A stretch of DNA of 64,000 nucleotides from Thermopolyspora sp044507605 (GCA_044507605.1 JBIQJI010000006.1:62001-126000), one strand, 5' to 3'; positions 42,972 through 52,078 are shown, counted from the stretch's first letter. The notes: generated from the letters alone by a model not told the origin. A program made the numbers and translations.

Positions 42972-43909
42972 CATTCGGCACGCTTCCGACGGGAGAACCG
43001 GTCGAGCGGATCGAGCTGTCGTCGGGGCGGCTGCGCGCGGCCGTGCTCACGTTCGGCGCCGTCCTGCAGTCGCTGGAGGTGTCCGGCGTCGACGTGGTGC
43101 TGGGGCTCGGCACGCTCGACGACTATCTCACCCGGAGCCGCTACTTCGGCGCGGTCGTCGGCAGGTACGGCAACCGCATCGCCGATGGCCGGTTCACCCT
43201 CGACGGCGTGGAGTACCATCTGCCGCTCAACAACGGCCGGGCGAGCCTGCACGGCGGCACCCACGGCTTCGACACCAAGGTGTGGCAGGTCACCGGCCGC
43301 ACCGGCTCCTCGGTCACGCTCACCCTCGTCAGCCCCGACGGCGACCAGGGCTACCCGGGCACCCTGACCGCGTCGGTCACCTACACGCTCACCGGCGACG
43401 CCCTGCGCCTCGACTACACCGCCGAGACCGACGCGCCGACCGTCGTCAACCTCACCAACCACTCCTACTTCAACCTGGCCGGAGGCGGCGACATCCGCGG
43501 CCACATCGTCCAGATCGCCGCCGACCACTACCTTCCGGTCGACGCCGACAAGATCCCCACCGGCGAGCTCGCGCGGGTCAAGGGCACCCCGTACGACTTC
43601 ACCGAGCCGCACCCCGTGGGCGAGCGGCTCGACGGCGACTACGACCACTGCTACGTGCTCGACGGTCCGGTGCGGGTGACCGAGCCGGTGAGCGGGCGCG
43701 TGATGGAGGTGACGACCACCGAGCCCGGGGTGCAGTTCTACGCCGGCGGCATGCTCGACGGCGTCGCCACGCCGTACGGGCCGTACGCCGGGCTGTGCCT
43801 GGAGACCCAGCACTTTCCCGACTCGCCCAACCGGCCGGACTTCCCGTCGACCGTCCTGCGCCCGGGCGAGCGCCGCACCTCCACCACCACGTACCGCTTC
43901 CCGGCCTGA
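42968..43909 (+). CDS. galM: Aldose 1-epimerase (mutarotase)
   Basis: A 313-residue enzyme. GRYGNRIADGRFTLDG, LHGGTHGFDTKVWQV, TVVNLTNHSYFNLAGGG (catalytic His) and LCLETQHFPDSPNRPDFPS (catalytic Glu) match GalM. It interconverts alpha and beta anomers of aldoses. The start overlaps the LacI stop, so both are made from one transcript. It supports the view that the transported substrate is an aldose or contains one. Confidence 0.9.
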   Translation: MTFGTLPTGEPVERIELSSGRLRAAVLTFGAVLQSLEVSGVDVVLGLGTLDDYLTRSRYFGAVVGRYGNRIADGRFTLDGVEYHLPLNNGRASLHGGTHGFDTKVWQVTGRTGSSVTLTLVSPDGDQGYPGTLTASVTYTLTGDALRLDYTAETDAPTVVNLTNHSYFNLAGGGDIRGHIVQIAADHYLPVDADKIPTGELARVKGTPYDFTEPHPVGERLDGDYDHCYVLDGPVRVTEPVSGRVMEVTTTEPGVQFYAGGMLDGVATPYGPYAGLCLETQHFPDSPNRPDFPSTVLRPGERRTSTTTYRFPA

Positions 43910-43929
43910 CGCCCCGCCCGCGGCGCACC

Positions 43930-45192
43930 TCACCGATCGGCCTGGACGCCGGGCTCCTCACGGGGGAGGGGAACGCCGGCGGGCATCGCCCGGGTCCGCG
44001 CCGAGCTCAGGGTGATCAGCAGGAGCAGGGCGGCGACGCTCGACACCAGGCAGGTCAGGGTCATCGTCAGCGCCCCCGCCCCGGCGGTGGAGACCAGCGG
44101 CGGCACGATCGCGCCGCTGAGGAACTGCACCATGCCGATCAGCGCGGAGGCGCTGCCGGCGCGCTCGCCGTGCCGGTCCATGGCCAGGGCCGTGGCGTTG
44201 GGCAGGGTGATGCCGCCGCTGGCGACGATCAGGAACAGGCCGGGCAGCAGCCCGGCCAGGCCGAGGCCGGTCAGCACCGAGCCGAACGAGACGACGCCTC
44301 CGGTCAGCGTGGTCACGACGCCGGCGAACAGCAGCCGGCGCGAGCCGACGCGGGCCACCGCCACCCGGTTGAGGTTGCCGGCGAGCACGATGCCGAGGGC
44401 GTTCGCGGAGAAGACCACCGAGTACAGCTGGGCGCTCATGCCGTACCCGTCGCGCAGCACGAACGACCCGAGGGAGATGTACGAGAACAGGGCGCAGCCG
44501 GCGGTCGCCAGCACCAGGGCGTAGCCCACGTAGCGGCGGTCGCGGGCGAGCGTGGCGAACTGCGCGCCGACGGTGCGCAGGCCGCCCGTGTGCCGCGCGG
44601 CCGGAGGCAGCGTCTCGGGCAGCAGCAGCGCGGCGCCGAGCAGCAGCAGGCCCATGATGGCGAGCGCCACGAACATGCCCCGCCAGTCGGTGAACCTGGC
44701 GAGCTGACCGCCCGCGAGCGGCGCGAGCACCGGGGCCAGCCCGGTGATGATCATGAGTGTGGAGAACACCCGGGCGGCCTGGTCGCCGGTGAACAGATCG
44801 CGCACCATCGCGCGGGCGACCACCAGCCCGGCGGCCCCGGCCAGGCCCTGCAGCAGGCGCAGGCCGATGAGCGACCAGATGCCGGGGGCGAGGGCGCACA
44901 GCAGCGAGGTGACCGCGTAGCAGGCGACGCCGAGGATGAGCGGGCGGCGCCGCCCGAGCCGGTCGCTCAGCGGCCCGGCGAGCACCTGGCCGAGGGCCAG
45001 GCCGACCATGCACAGCGACACGGTGAGCTGGGTGACGGAGTCGGAGGCGTGCAGGTCACGGCCGAGGTCGGGCAGGGAGGGGAGGTAGACGTCCATGGAC
45101 AGCGGGCCGAACGCCGACAGGGAGCCGAGCGTCACGATGATGCCGATGCGGCGGCCCCTGCCGAGGCCCGCGATGTCGATCTCCCGGCTCAT
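43930..45192 (-). CDS. MFS drug-resistance transporter, Bcr/CflA type
   Basis: A 420-residue protein of about 12 membrane segments. LGSLSAFGPLSMDVYLPSLPDLGRDL is the usual opening of Bcr/CflA drug exporters, with GPLSDRLGRRRPLI as motif A and ARAMVRDLFTGDQAARVFS as motif C region. It would export drugs or small metabolites by proton antiport. The long upstream gap separates it from the divergent M20 gene. Confidence 0.85.
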   Translation of the reverse strand: MSREIDIAGLGRGRRIGIIVTLGSLSAFGPLSMDVYLPSLPDLGRDLHASDSVTQLTVSLCMVGLALGQVLAGPLSDRLGRRRPLILGVACYAVTSLLCALAPGIWSLIGLRLLQGLAGAAGLVVARAMVRDLFTGDQAARVFSTLMIITGLAPVLAPLAGGQLARFTDWRGMFVALAIMGLLLLGAALLLPETLPPAARHTGGLRTVGAQFATLARDRRYVGYALVLATAGCALFSYISLGSFVLRDGYGMSAQLYSVVFSANALGIVLAGNLNRVAVARVGSRRLLFAGVVTTLTGGVVSFGSVLTGLGLAGLLPGLFLIVASGGITLPNATALAMDRHGERAGSASALIGMVQFLSGAIVPPLVSTAGAGALTMTLTCLVSSVAALLLLITLSSARTRAMPAGVPLPREEPGVQADR

Positions 45193-45599
45193 CGGGCGGA
45201 ATGCCCTGGCGTGCGTCCGCGCCGGTGGGTGGTTCCGGGCCGATCGGCGCCGACGTCATCGTTTGGGTACATGCCGCTCCTTGTCGTTCCGCGCCGCCCG
45301 ATGCCCGGCCGAAGCGCCCGGGGAGCGGCGGCACACGGTGCAACGCCGACGGTGGCGGGCTGTAGTCCCGTTCGAGGGGTTTCGTCCCTTATGGAACAGG
45401 GATTGTGGGCCACGCCCCGGAGACGCGGCCCCGGCCCTGACCGTCGCGATCACCGCCGTGTCCGGCAGCAGACCGTAATAGGAGGTTTTCGCGGGCTTCT
45501 TGGAGGTAATTCGTTAGTTCCGTGCATGTCCGGGAAGTGGCGCGAGGCCCGGAGCACCGCACACCGCCGTTCCGCCGCGCCATCGGAGGGAGACCGTTC
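45193..45599. other. Structured divergent gap upstream of the M20 gene
   Basis: A 407-base region between the MFS and M20 genes. It contains an RNA-like double hairpin at 45366-45402 and two AGGAGGT/GGAGGT-like sites at about 45479 and 45503, but the open frames behind them are unconvincing. Otherwise no feature. Confidence 0.55.
45366..45402. ncRNA. Nested hairpin with a bulged A
   Basis: TCCC-GTTC pairs with GAAC-A-GGGA (outer stem with one bulged A) and an inner AGGG/CCCT stem sits in its loop. The fold is symmetrical enough to work on either strand. It could be a leader RNA of the M20 gene or an unrelated element. Confidence 0.35.
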
Positions 45600-46784
45600 G
45601 TGCCCCAGCATGCCGACCTGCAAGAAGAGCTCGTGCGGTTACGCCGCGACCTGCACCGTGAGCCCGAAGTCGGGCTCGCCCTGCCCCGCACCCAGGAAAA
45701 GGTCCTCGCCTTCCTCGACGGGCTGCCCCTGGAGATCGCCACCGGGCGGGCCCTGACCTCCGTGACCGGTGTGCTCCGCGGGGCCCGGCCCGGGCCGGCG
45801 GTGCTGCTGCGGGGCGACATGGACGCCCTGCCGGTCACCGAGCGCACCGGCCTGCCGTACCGCTCGGCGATCGACGGCACCATGCACGCCTGCGGCCACG
45901 ACCTGCACACCGCCATGCTCGCCGGCGCGGCCCACCTGCTGTCGGCCCGCCGCGATCGGCTCGCCGGGTCGGTCGTGTTCATGTTCCAGCCGGGGGAGGA
46001 AGGGTACGGCGGCGCCAAGATCATGCTCGACGAGGGCGTGCTGGACGCCGCCGGGACTCCGCCCGTCGCCGCCTACGCCCTGCACGTCAGCAGCTCCGAC
46101 ATCCCGTCCGGCCTGTTCGTCACCCGGGCCGGGCCCATGATGGCGGCGGCCGACAAACTGCGCGTCACGGTGCACGGCGTGGGCGGCCACGCGTCGGTGC
46201 CGCACCGCGCCAAGGACCCCGTGCCGGCCGCGTGCGAGATGGTGACCTCGCTGCAGACGATGGTGACGCGCTCCTTCGACGTGTTCGACCCCGTGGTGGT
46301 CACGGTCGGCACCTTCCACGCGGGCAACGTCGACAACGTCATCCCCGACGAGGCCAGGTTCACCGCCACGATCCGGTCGTTCTCCGGCACCGCGCACGCG
46401 CGGGTCCGCGAGATGACGGTGAACCTCATGAACGGCATCGCCGCCGCCCACGGCCTGCGCGCCGACGTCGAATACGTCGAGAACTACCCGGTCACCGTGA
46501 ACGACCAGGCCGAGACCCGGCACGTCGAGCGCACCGTCCGCGAGGTCTTCGGCGACGACCGCTACGTGTCCGCCGCGCGCCCGGTCACCGGCTCGGAGGA
46601 CTTCTCCTTCATCGGCGGCCGCGTCCCCTCGGCCCTGGTCCTCCTCGGCGCCTGCGCCAAAGGCGCCGACCCCATGCGCGCCCCCTACAACCACTCCCCG
46701 GAGGCTTCGTACGATGAGTCCCTCCTCAGCGACGGAGCCGCCCTCTACGCCGAGCTGGCCGAGCGCCGCCTCACCGCCGGGTGA
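45600..46784 (+). CDS. M20-family amidohydrolase
   Basis: A 394-residue metallohydrolase. LLRGDMDALPVTERTGLPY, HACGHDLHTAMLAGAAHLL and FMFQPGEEGYGGAKIMLDEG are the metal-binding and catalytic blocks of the M20 (AbgB/hippurate hydrolase-like) family, and GSEDFSFIGGRVPSALVLLGA is the C-terminal metal ligand region. GTG 45600 has GGAGGGAG ahead and is preferred over the upstream in-frame start. It hydrolyses an N-acyl amino acid or peptide; the substrate is unknown. Confidence 0.9.
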   Translation: MPQHADLQEELVRLRRDLHREPEVGLALPRTQEKVLAFLDGLPLEIATGRALTSVTGVLRGARPGPAVLLRGDMDALPVTERTGLPYRSAIDGTMHACGHDLHTAMLAGAAHLLSARRDRLAGSVVFMFQPGEEGYGGAKIMLDEGVLDAAGTPPVAAYALHVSSSDIPSGLFVTRAGPMMAAADKLRVTVHGVGGHASVPHRAKDPVPAACEMVTSLQTMVTRSFDVFDPVVVTVGTFHAGNVDNVIPDEARFTATIRSFSGTAHARVREMTVNLMNGIAAAHGLRADVEYVENYPVTVNDQAETRHVERTVREVFGDDRYVSAARPVTGSEDFSFIGGRVPSALVLLGACAKGADPMRAPYNHSPEASYDESLLSDGAALYAELAERRLTAG

Positions 46785-46819
46785 GGGCCGCACGGCGAAG
46801 CCGGACGTAAGGCGCCGTC

Positions 46820-47440
46820 GTGGCCGCACCGCTGCCCGGGCCGTTGGCCGACCTCGCTCCGATCCTCGACCAGTACGGGTACGCCGCGGTCGGGGTGCTG
46901 GTCTGCCTCGACAGCCTGGGCATCCCGGTGCCGGGGGAGACGGTCCTCATCGCGGCCGGGGTGTACGCGGGCACGGGACGGCTCGACATCGTGGCCGTCG
47001 CCCTCGTGGGGCTGGCGGCGGCCGTCGCCGGCGACAACATCGGGTACCTGATCGGGCGGGTGGGCGGACGCCGCGCCGTCGCCCGGTGGAGCCGGTACGT
47101 GCTGCTCACGCCGAGGCGGTTCCGGCGCGCCGAGCGGTTCTTCGACCGGCACGGCACCAAGATCGTGGTGGTGGCGCGGTTCATCGAAGGGCTGCGCCAG
47201 GCCAACGGCATCGTCGCGGGTACGATCGGAATGCCGTGGCGGAGGTTCCTGCCGGCCAACGTCGTCGGCGCGGTCCTCTGGGTCGGCGTGTGGAGCACCA
47301 TCGCCTACGTCACCGGCCGGCGCGTCTTCGCCGTCTACGACCTGATCTCGCGTTACGCGGTCTACGCCTGGATCGTCGCCGCCGTGGCGGGCGGCTGCCT
47401 CCTCGCCTGGCACCTCTGGCGCCGCCGCCGCGACGGCTGA
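46820..47440 (+). CDS. DedA-family membrane protein
   Basis: A 206-residue membrane protein with the DedA/SNARE-associated features: GIPVPGETVLIAAGVYAGTG near the N-terminus, AVAGDNIGYLIGRVGGRRAV, and RFIEGLRQANGIVAGTIGMPWRRFL with the conserved Arg. DedA proteins are lipid transporters needed for membrane homeostasis. GTG start with a modest site. It follows the M20 gene by 35 bases. Confidence 0.85.
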   Translation: MAAPLPGPLADLAPILDQYGYAAVGVLVCLDSLGIPVPGETVLIAAGVYAGTGRLDIVAVALVGLAAAVAGDNIGYLIGRVGGRRAVARWSRYVLLTPRRFRRAERFFDRHGTKIVVVARFIEGLRQANGIVAGTIGMPWRRFLPANVVGAVLWVGVWSTIAYVTGRRVFAVYDLISRYAVYAWIVAAVAGGCLLAWHLWRRRRDG

Positions 47441-47476
47441 CACGGCGGGCGTCGCCAGGGACGCGGACCCGCGAGA

Positions 47477-47512
47477 AGGACGAACGTCCCGGTTCGGACG
47501 GGCCAATGGCCC
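47477..47512. promoter_or_regulatory. Two DosR/OsdR-like palindromes before a membrane-protein gene
   Basis: AGGACGAACGTCCC (47477-47490) and perfect GGGCC-AAT-GGCCC (47500-47512). The first resembles the GGGAC-N4-GTCCC core bound by DosR-type regulators of hypoxia and nitric oxide response. Confidence 0.5.
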
Positions 47513-47569
47513 TGCCGATCAGCAGCGTGCCGGGGAAGGCTGGAAGCCGACGATGGGGAGGTGGCCACG

Positions 47570-48160
47570 ATGCGGGCCGCGATGCGGTGGGTGATGCTTC
47601 ATGTCCGGCTCTACCGGCTCGACGGCAACCCCCTGCGGCGGCGATCGGACCGGATCGAAGCGCTCGGCCTGATCTTCGCGCTGCTCCTCTTCGTCGCCGG
47701 CCTCGTGGCCGCCCCCATGCTCGGCACCGCACTGTACGAGCGGGGCCGGGCCGAGGTCGCGACCGGCCACTGGGTCACCGCCACTCTCACCAAGACCGCG
47801 TCCACGAGCCGGTCCGTGCCCGAGGGCAGCGTCTCCCCGCTGTGGACACCCGCGCGATGGGCCGGCCCCGACGGCCGCGTGGTCACCGGAGAGGTGCCGG
47901 CGCGGCTGGGCGCCGAGGCCGGCACGACGGTCCGCGTCTGGTTCGACGGCTCCGGGCGGGTCGCCGAACGTCCCCGGCAGCAGGCCGAGCTGGTGGCGCA
48001 GGGCATCGCGGCCGGGCTGGCGGTCGTCCTGCTGACCGGCCTGGGCACGCTGCTGTTCGCCGCCGTCCTGCGCAACGCGCTCGACCATCGGCGCTACGCC
48101 GCCTGGGACGCCGAGTGGGCCTGGACCGACCAGCGCCGCCAGCACCCCAAGCGGCCCTGA
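47570..48160 (+). CDS. Rv1733c-like membrane protein
   Basis: About 196 residues from ATG 47570 (GGGGAG at 9 bases; a GTG at 47561 is in frame). Two membrane segments (ALGLIFALLLFVAGLVAAPML and ELVAQGIAAGLAVVLLTGLGTLLFAAVL) flank an extracytoplasmic loop with TATLTKTAS and WTPARWAGPDGRVVTGEVPA, which matches the Rv1733c family of actinobacteria. Rv1733c belongs to the DosR regulon of M. tuberculosis, which fits the palindromes in front of this gene. Function unknown. Confidence 0.72.
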   Translation: MRAAMRWVMLHVRLYRLDGNPLRRRSDRIEALGLIFALLLFVAGLVAAPMLGTALYERGRAEVATGHWVTATLTKTASTSRSVPEGSVSPLWTPARWAGPDGRVVTGEVPARLGAEAGTTVRVWFDGSGRVAERPRQQAELVAQGIAAGLAVVLLTGLGTLLFAAVLRNALDHRRYAAWDAEWAWTDQRRQHPKRP

Positions 48161-48369
48161 TCGATCCCTGACGGCCCTGACCTCCGGGCGGACCTGACGC
48201 GCCGAGCCCCCGCCGACGCACGGGCCGAGGCCCGGTGACGCGGCCGGAACGGGCGCCACGTCGGCGAGGCCCAGCCCCGGCCGGGCCGTACGGGCAGGTT
48301 CGCCCACGCCCGCCCGGGCCGAGCGCGCCGGTACTCCATGTGCCGCCAGAAACGGACGCGCGGCATTCG

Positions 48370-48461
48370 GCGTGCCGCCTTGGGGCAAGTTCGGCGTGTC
48401 GCCGTGAGGAAAGCCCGGGGTGTCGCCGCGAGGGCAGCTCAGCTCAGCGTGCCGCCACGAG
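48370..48461. repeat. Four degenerate copies of a 15-base unit at a gene end
   Basis: Units at 48370-48384, 48394-48408, 48418-48432 and 48447-48461, spaced 24, 24 and 29 bases, with the core GCGTGYCGCC. The last lies in the 3' end of the methyltransferase gene and the others are downstream of its stop. Confidence 0.6.
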
Positions 48462-49247
48462 GGAAACGGCGGCGAGGTGCGCCTGGTAGCGGCGGAAGAT
48501 GCCGCGCATTTCCCGCACCCGCCGCCGGGCGGCGCGGTCGCGGGCGAGACGGCCGGCGATCCGCAGGGCGCGGGGCAGGCCCTCGTCGGCGATCAGCCTG
48601 CGCGGCTCCAGCAGGTGCATCGGGGTCGTGGCCTCGGCCTCGACGGTGAAGCCGGCCTCGGTGAGCAGGCCGCGCCACTCGGCCACCGTGAGCGGACGGG
48701 CGCCGACGTGGATGGAGCCGGACAGGGCGGCCCGGATCTCGGCCGCGATCGAGGGGTCCAGATCGTCGGGGGTGAGGCACAGCTCGTGGATGCCGTACCT
48801 GCCGGACGGGGCGAGCAGGCGGTGGGCCTCCCGGACGATGCGCCGCTTGGCGGCGTCGGGCTGCATGGTGAGCATGGCCTCGCCGTACACCACCGTCGCG
48901 CCGCCCTCGGGCAGGCCGGTACGGGCGGCGTCGGCCTCACGCCAGCCGACCCGGGTCGACTGGTCCGTGGCCAGCGCGGACAGGGCGGCGACGGCCTGGG
49001 CGTCCCGGTCGACGCCGACGTATTCGGCGGGTTCGCGGGCGAGCGCGAGCGGGGCCGTGGCGCCGAGCCCGGCGGCCAGCTCGACCACCGTGTCGGACGG
49101 GCCGATGCGCAGCGTGTCGAGCATCCAGCGGGTCAGCTCGACGCCGCCGGGCCGCAGCACCCGCTTGCCCAGCCGGGCCAGCAGCCAGTGGCCCGGTACG
49201 CGCTCGGCCCCGAGGCCGCGATCGGGCAGCCCTGTCCGTCCGGCCAT
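48444..49247 (-). CDS. SAM-dependent methyltransferase
   Basis: About 267 residues from ATG 49247 (AAGGGA at 8 bases). SAM motif I is DTVVELAAGLGATAPLALA, with YVGVDRDAQAVAAL, then ATVVYGEAMLTMQPDAAKRRIVREAHRLLAPSGRYGIHEL in the motif IV-VI region. It resembles methyltransferase domain proteins seen beside nitrosative-stress genes, but the substrate is unknown. It is divergent from the nirK-like gene with GGGAC-N4-GTCCC sites between them, so co-regulation is possible. Confidence 0.75.
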   Translation of the reverse strand: MAGRTGLPDRGLGAERVPGHWLLARLGKRVLRPGGVELTRWMLDTLRIGPSDTVVELAAGLGATAPLALAREPAEYVGVDRDAQAVAALSALATDQSTRVGWREADAARTGLPEGGATVVYGEAMLTMQPDAAKRRIVREAHRLLAPSGRYGIHELCLTPDDLDPSIAAEIRAALSGSIHVGARPLTVAEWRGLLTEAGFTVEAEATTPMHLLEPRRLIADEGLPRALRIAGRLARDRAARRRVREMRGIFRRYQAHLAAVSLVAAR

Positions 49248-49347
49248 GTCGTCGTCCCTTCGTGGTTCTCCCGGCCGGCGTGCCCGGCCGGTTTCAGCCT
49301 GCCGTATCGGACGGCGGTGCTGACGGGGCGGAGGTCCCGAACGGTCA

Positions 49348-49361
49348 GGGACCAACGTCCC
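49348..49361. promoter_or_regulatory. DosR-like palindrome GGGACCAACGTCCC
   Basis: A perfect GGGAC-N4-GTCCC palindrome between the methyltransferase and nirK-like genes. GGTCCC at 49333-49338 is inverted to its first half. Confidence 0.6.
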
Positions 49362-49439
49362 GAGGCCCGCGCCCGGCGGCCGACCGGCGGCCGAAATGCC
49401 GCCGAATCGCGGCACAGGGGTCCTTCGCCCCTGGACCAT

Positions 49440-49453
49440 GGGACTTCGGTCCA
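49440..49453. promoter_or_regulatory. DosR-like palindrome GGGACTTCGGTCCA
   Basis: GGGAC-TTCG-GTCC with one final mismatch, close to the DosR consensus core GGGACTWWAGTCCC. It lies 60 bases before the nirK-like ATG. Confidence 0.58.
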
Positions 49454-49513
49454 TCGAACATCGGCCCGTCGCGCCCCTAACGTCCGGTGGGGGAGGGACA
49501 AGGTGCGTCGTTC

Positions 49514-52078
49514 ATGATCGAGATCGGTACGCGGCCCGGCGGTCCGCCGGCGTCGTCTGCTCCGCCACGCCCGGACGGATCACGTGGTTCCTGGCATCTG
49601 CGCGCGAACGCGGTCGTCGTGGCCTGGCTCGCGGCGGCCGTGCCGGTCGCGTTGGTCCACGGCCTGCTGCCCGCCCCGCGCTGGCTGCTGATCCACGTGT
49701 TCCTGCTCGGCGCGGTCACGAACGCGATCGTCATCTGGAGCGAGCACTTCACCGTCACGTTGCTGCGTGTCCCGTCACCGCCCGGCAGGCCCCGGCTCAG
49801 CCGGCTCGCGGCGCTGAACGCGGGCGCCGTCGCCGTCCTGTACGGCGTCGCCGCCGGCCCCTGGCCCGTGGCGGCGGCCGGCGCGGGCGTCGTGGTGGCC
49901 GTCGTCGGGTGGCACACGGCGGTCCTGGCCCGCCTGCCGCGAAGGGCGCTGCCGGGCCGGTTCGGCCACGTCATCCCCTGGTACGTCGCCGCCGGTGCGG
50001 CGCTCGCCGCGGGCGGGGTGCTGGGCGGCCTGATGGTCTCTCCGGCGGCCACGCCGCGGCTGCACGCGGCGCACGCGGTGCTGAACCTGTTCGGCTGGGT
50101 GGGCTTGACGGTGCTCGGCACGCTGTTCACCCTGTGGCCGACCGTGCTGCGCACCCGCCTGTCGGAGCTGACGCGCCGTTCCTCGATCGTGGCGCTGCGC
50201 ACGGCGGTGCCGGCCCTGGCGATCGCCGTGGCCGGGCTGCTGCTCGGCCTGCGCTGGGTGGCCGCGGCCGGGCTCGCCGGGTACGCGGCCGGGTCGGCCA
50301 TCGCGCTGGTGCCGCTGGTGGAGACGGTGCGCCGGCGCCGCCCGCACACGGCGGCCTCCTGGATGCTGGCCGCCTCGGTCGTGTGGTTCGCGGTCGCGCT
50401 CGCCGTGGCCGTGGTGGTCACGGCGACCCGGGATCGGCCGGGGGACGCCCTCGGGCCGCTGCTGCCGCTGGTCCTGGCGGGTTTCGTGGCGCAGGTGCTG
50501 CTCGGCTCGCTCACGCACCTGCTGCCGGTGGTGCTCGGCGGGGGGCCGGCGCGGCTGAAGGAGAACGCCGCGCTGATGGAACGCGGCTGGGTGGCGCGGC
50601 TCGCGGCGATCAACCTGGCGGTGCCGCTGCTGGCCGTGCCGGTGCCCGGCCCGCTGCGCACCGCCGGCTGGGCGATGCTGGTGGCGGCGGTGGCGGCGTT
50701 CGCCGTGCTCGCGCTGTGGGCGCTGGCCGCCGCCCGGTTCTCCGGGCGGATCCCGGTGGTGCTCGGGGCGGCGATCGGCTGCGTGGTGACCGCCGCGGCC
50801 GTGGTCGTCGCGGTGTCCGGCAGCGGCCCGGCGGCGCCGGTGCAGGTGGGCGGCGGCACCCAGACGATCGAGGTGACGCTCTCGGGCATGCGGATCCGGC
50901 CGGCCGCCATCGAGGCCCCGCCCGGCACCAGGCTCGTGCTGCGCGTGGTCAACAAGGACGCGCAGCGGCACGACGTCCGGCTGTCCACCGGGGCGGCGAC
51001 TCCGTTGCTCGATCCGGGCGGCACGGCGGTGCTGGAGGTGCCCGCGCTGACCGCGCCCATCGACGGCTGGTGCACGGTGGCCGGGCATCGGGCCGCCGGG
51101 ATGACCATGCGGATCACGCCGACCGGGCCCGGGCACGCCATGGCGTCCCCGGGCACCCCGGCGGGGGACACCTCGGCGGGCCACTCGGCGGGCCACGACG
51201 GCGCGCCGCTGGACCTGACGGCCGGCATGAGCGCCGGTTGGCGGCCGTACGACGCGGCCCTGCGCCCGGCCCCGGGCGGCACCGAGCACAAGGTGCGCAT
51301 CGAGGTGACCGACGCCGATCTGGAGGTGGCGCCGGGAGTCCGGCAGCGCATGTGGACGTTCAACGGCACCGTGCCGGGGCCCGTGCTGCGCGGAAAGGTG
51401 GGCGACGTGTTCACCGTGACCTTCGTCAACGGCGGCACTATGGCGCACGGCATCGACTTCCACGCGGGCGCGGTCGCGCCCGACCGGGTGATGCGCTCGA
51501 TCGAGCCGGGGGAGCGGCTGACGTACCGGTTCCGGGCGGACCACGCCGGCGCATGGCTCTACCACTGCTCGACCATGCCCATGTCGCTGCACATCGCCAA
51601 CGGCATGTACGGCGCGGTGATCATCGACCCACCCGGTCTGGCGAAGGTGGACCGGGAGTACCTGCTGGTGGCGGGCGAGCTCTACCTGGGGCCGCCGGGC
51701 GACGACGCGCACGCGGCCAGGATCCGCGACGGCCGCCCCGACGGCTGGATGTTCAACGGCACCGCGGCCGGGTACGAGCACGCGCCGCTGACGGCCAAGG
51801 CGGGCGAGCGCGTGCGCATCTGGGCCGTGTCGGCCGGGCCCGGCTCGGGTCTGGCGCTGCACGTGGTGGGCGCGCCGTTCGACGCGGTGTACAAGGAGGG
51901 CGCGTACCTGCTCGGGCGGGACGACCCCGGCGGCGCGCAGGTGCTGGACCTGGCGCCCGCGCAGGGCGGGTTCGCCGAGCTGACGTTCCCGGAGCCCGGG
52001 CGCTATCCGGTGCTCGACCACGACATGCGGCACGCCGAGGGCGGCGCGCGCGGCGTCTTCGAGGTGGGCGCGCCATGA
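49514..52078 (+). CDS. nirK: Copper nitrite reductase with a membrane domain at the N-terminus
   Basis: An 854-residue protein. Residues 35-455 form about 12 membrane segments, then comes a cupredoxin-like segment (IEVTLSGMRIRPAAIEAPPG), a His-rich linker (GHSAGHDG) and the two-domain NirK core. The copper ligands are present: His645 and His650 in MAHGIDFHAG (type 1 and type 2, with catalytic-type Asp648), His684-Cys685 in YHC, His693 and Met698 in LHIANGM, and His783 in LALHVVG (type 2). It would reduce nitrite to nitric oxide at the membrane. Such fusions are known in actinobacteria; this one probably needs the CopD-like protein next to it. Start could also be GTG 49487. Confidence 0.85.
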   Translation: MIEIGTRPGGPPASSAPPRPDGSRGSWHLRANAVVVAWLAAAVPVALVHGLLPAPRWLLIHVFLLGAVTNAIVIWSEHFTVTLLRVPSPPGRPRLSRLAALNAGAVAVLYGVAAGPWPVAAAGAGVVVAVVGWHTAVLARLPRRALPGRFGHVIPWYVAAGAALAAGGVLGGLMVSPAATPRLHAAHAVLNLFGWVGLTVLGTLFTLWPTVLRTRLSELTRRSSIVALRTAVPALAIAVAGLLLGLRWVAAAGLAGYAAGSAIALVPLVETVRRRRPHTAASWMLAASVVWFAVALAVAVVVTATRDRPGDALGPLLPLVLAGFVAQVLLGSLTHLLPVVLGGGPARLKENAALMERGWVARLAAINLAVPLLAVPVPGPLRTAGWAMLVAAVAAFAVLALWALAAARFSGRIPVVLGAAIGCVVTAAAVVVAVSGSGPAAPVQVGGGTQTIEVTLSGMRIRPAAIEAPPGTRLVLRVVNKDAQRHDVRLSTGAATPLLDPGGTAVLEVPALTAPIDGWCTVAGHRAAGMTMRITPTGPGHAMASPGTPAGDTSAGHSAGHDGAPLDLTAGMSAGWRPYDAALRPAPGGTEHKVRIEVTDADLEVAPGVRQRMWTFNGTVPGPVLRGKVGDVFTVTFVNGGTMAHGIDFHAGAVAPDRVMRSIEPGERLTYRFRADHAGAWLYHCSTMPMSLHIANGMYGAVIIDPPGLAKVDREYLLVAGELYLGPPGDDAHAARIRDGRPDGWMFNGTAAGYEHAPLTAKAGERVRIWAVSAGPGSGLALHVVGAPFDAVYKEGAYLLGRDDPGGAQVLDLAPAQGGFAELTFPEPGRYPVLDHDMRHAEGGARGVFEVGAP

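Noticed and set aside
45095..45478. An open frame of about 127 codons inside the gap before the M20 gene
   Set aside because: It overlaps the MFS gene and the hairpin, lacks a ribosome-binding site and shows no domain.
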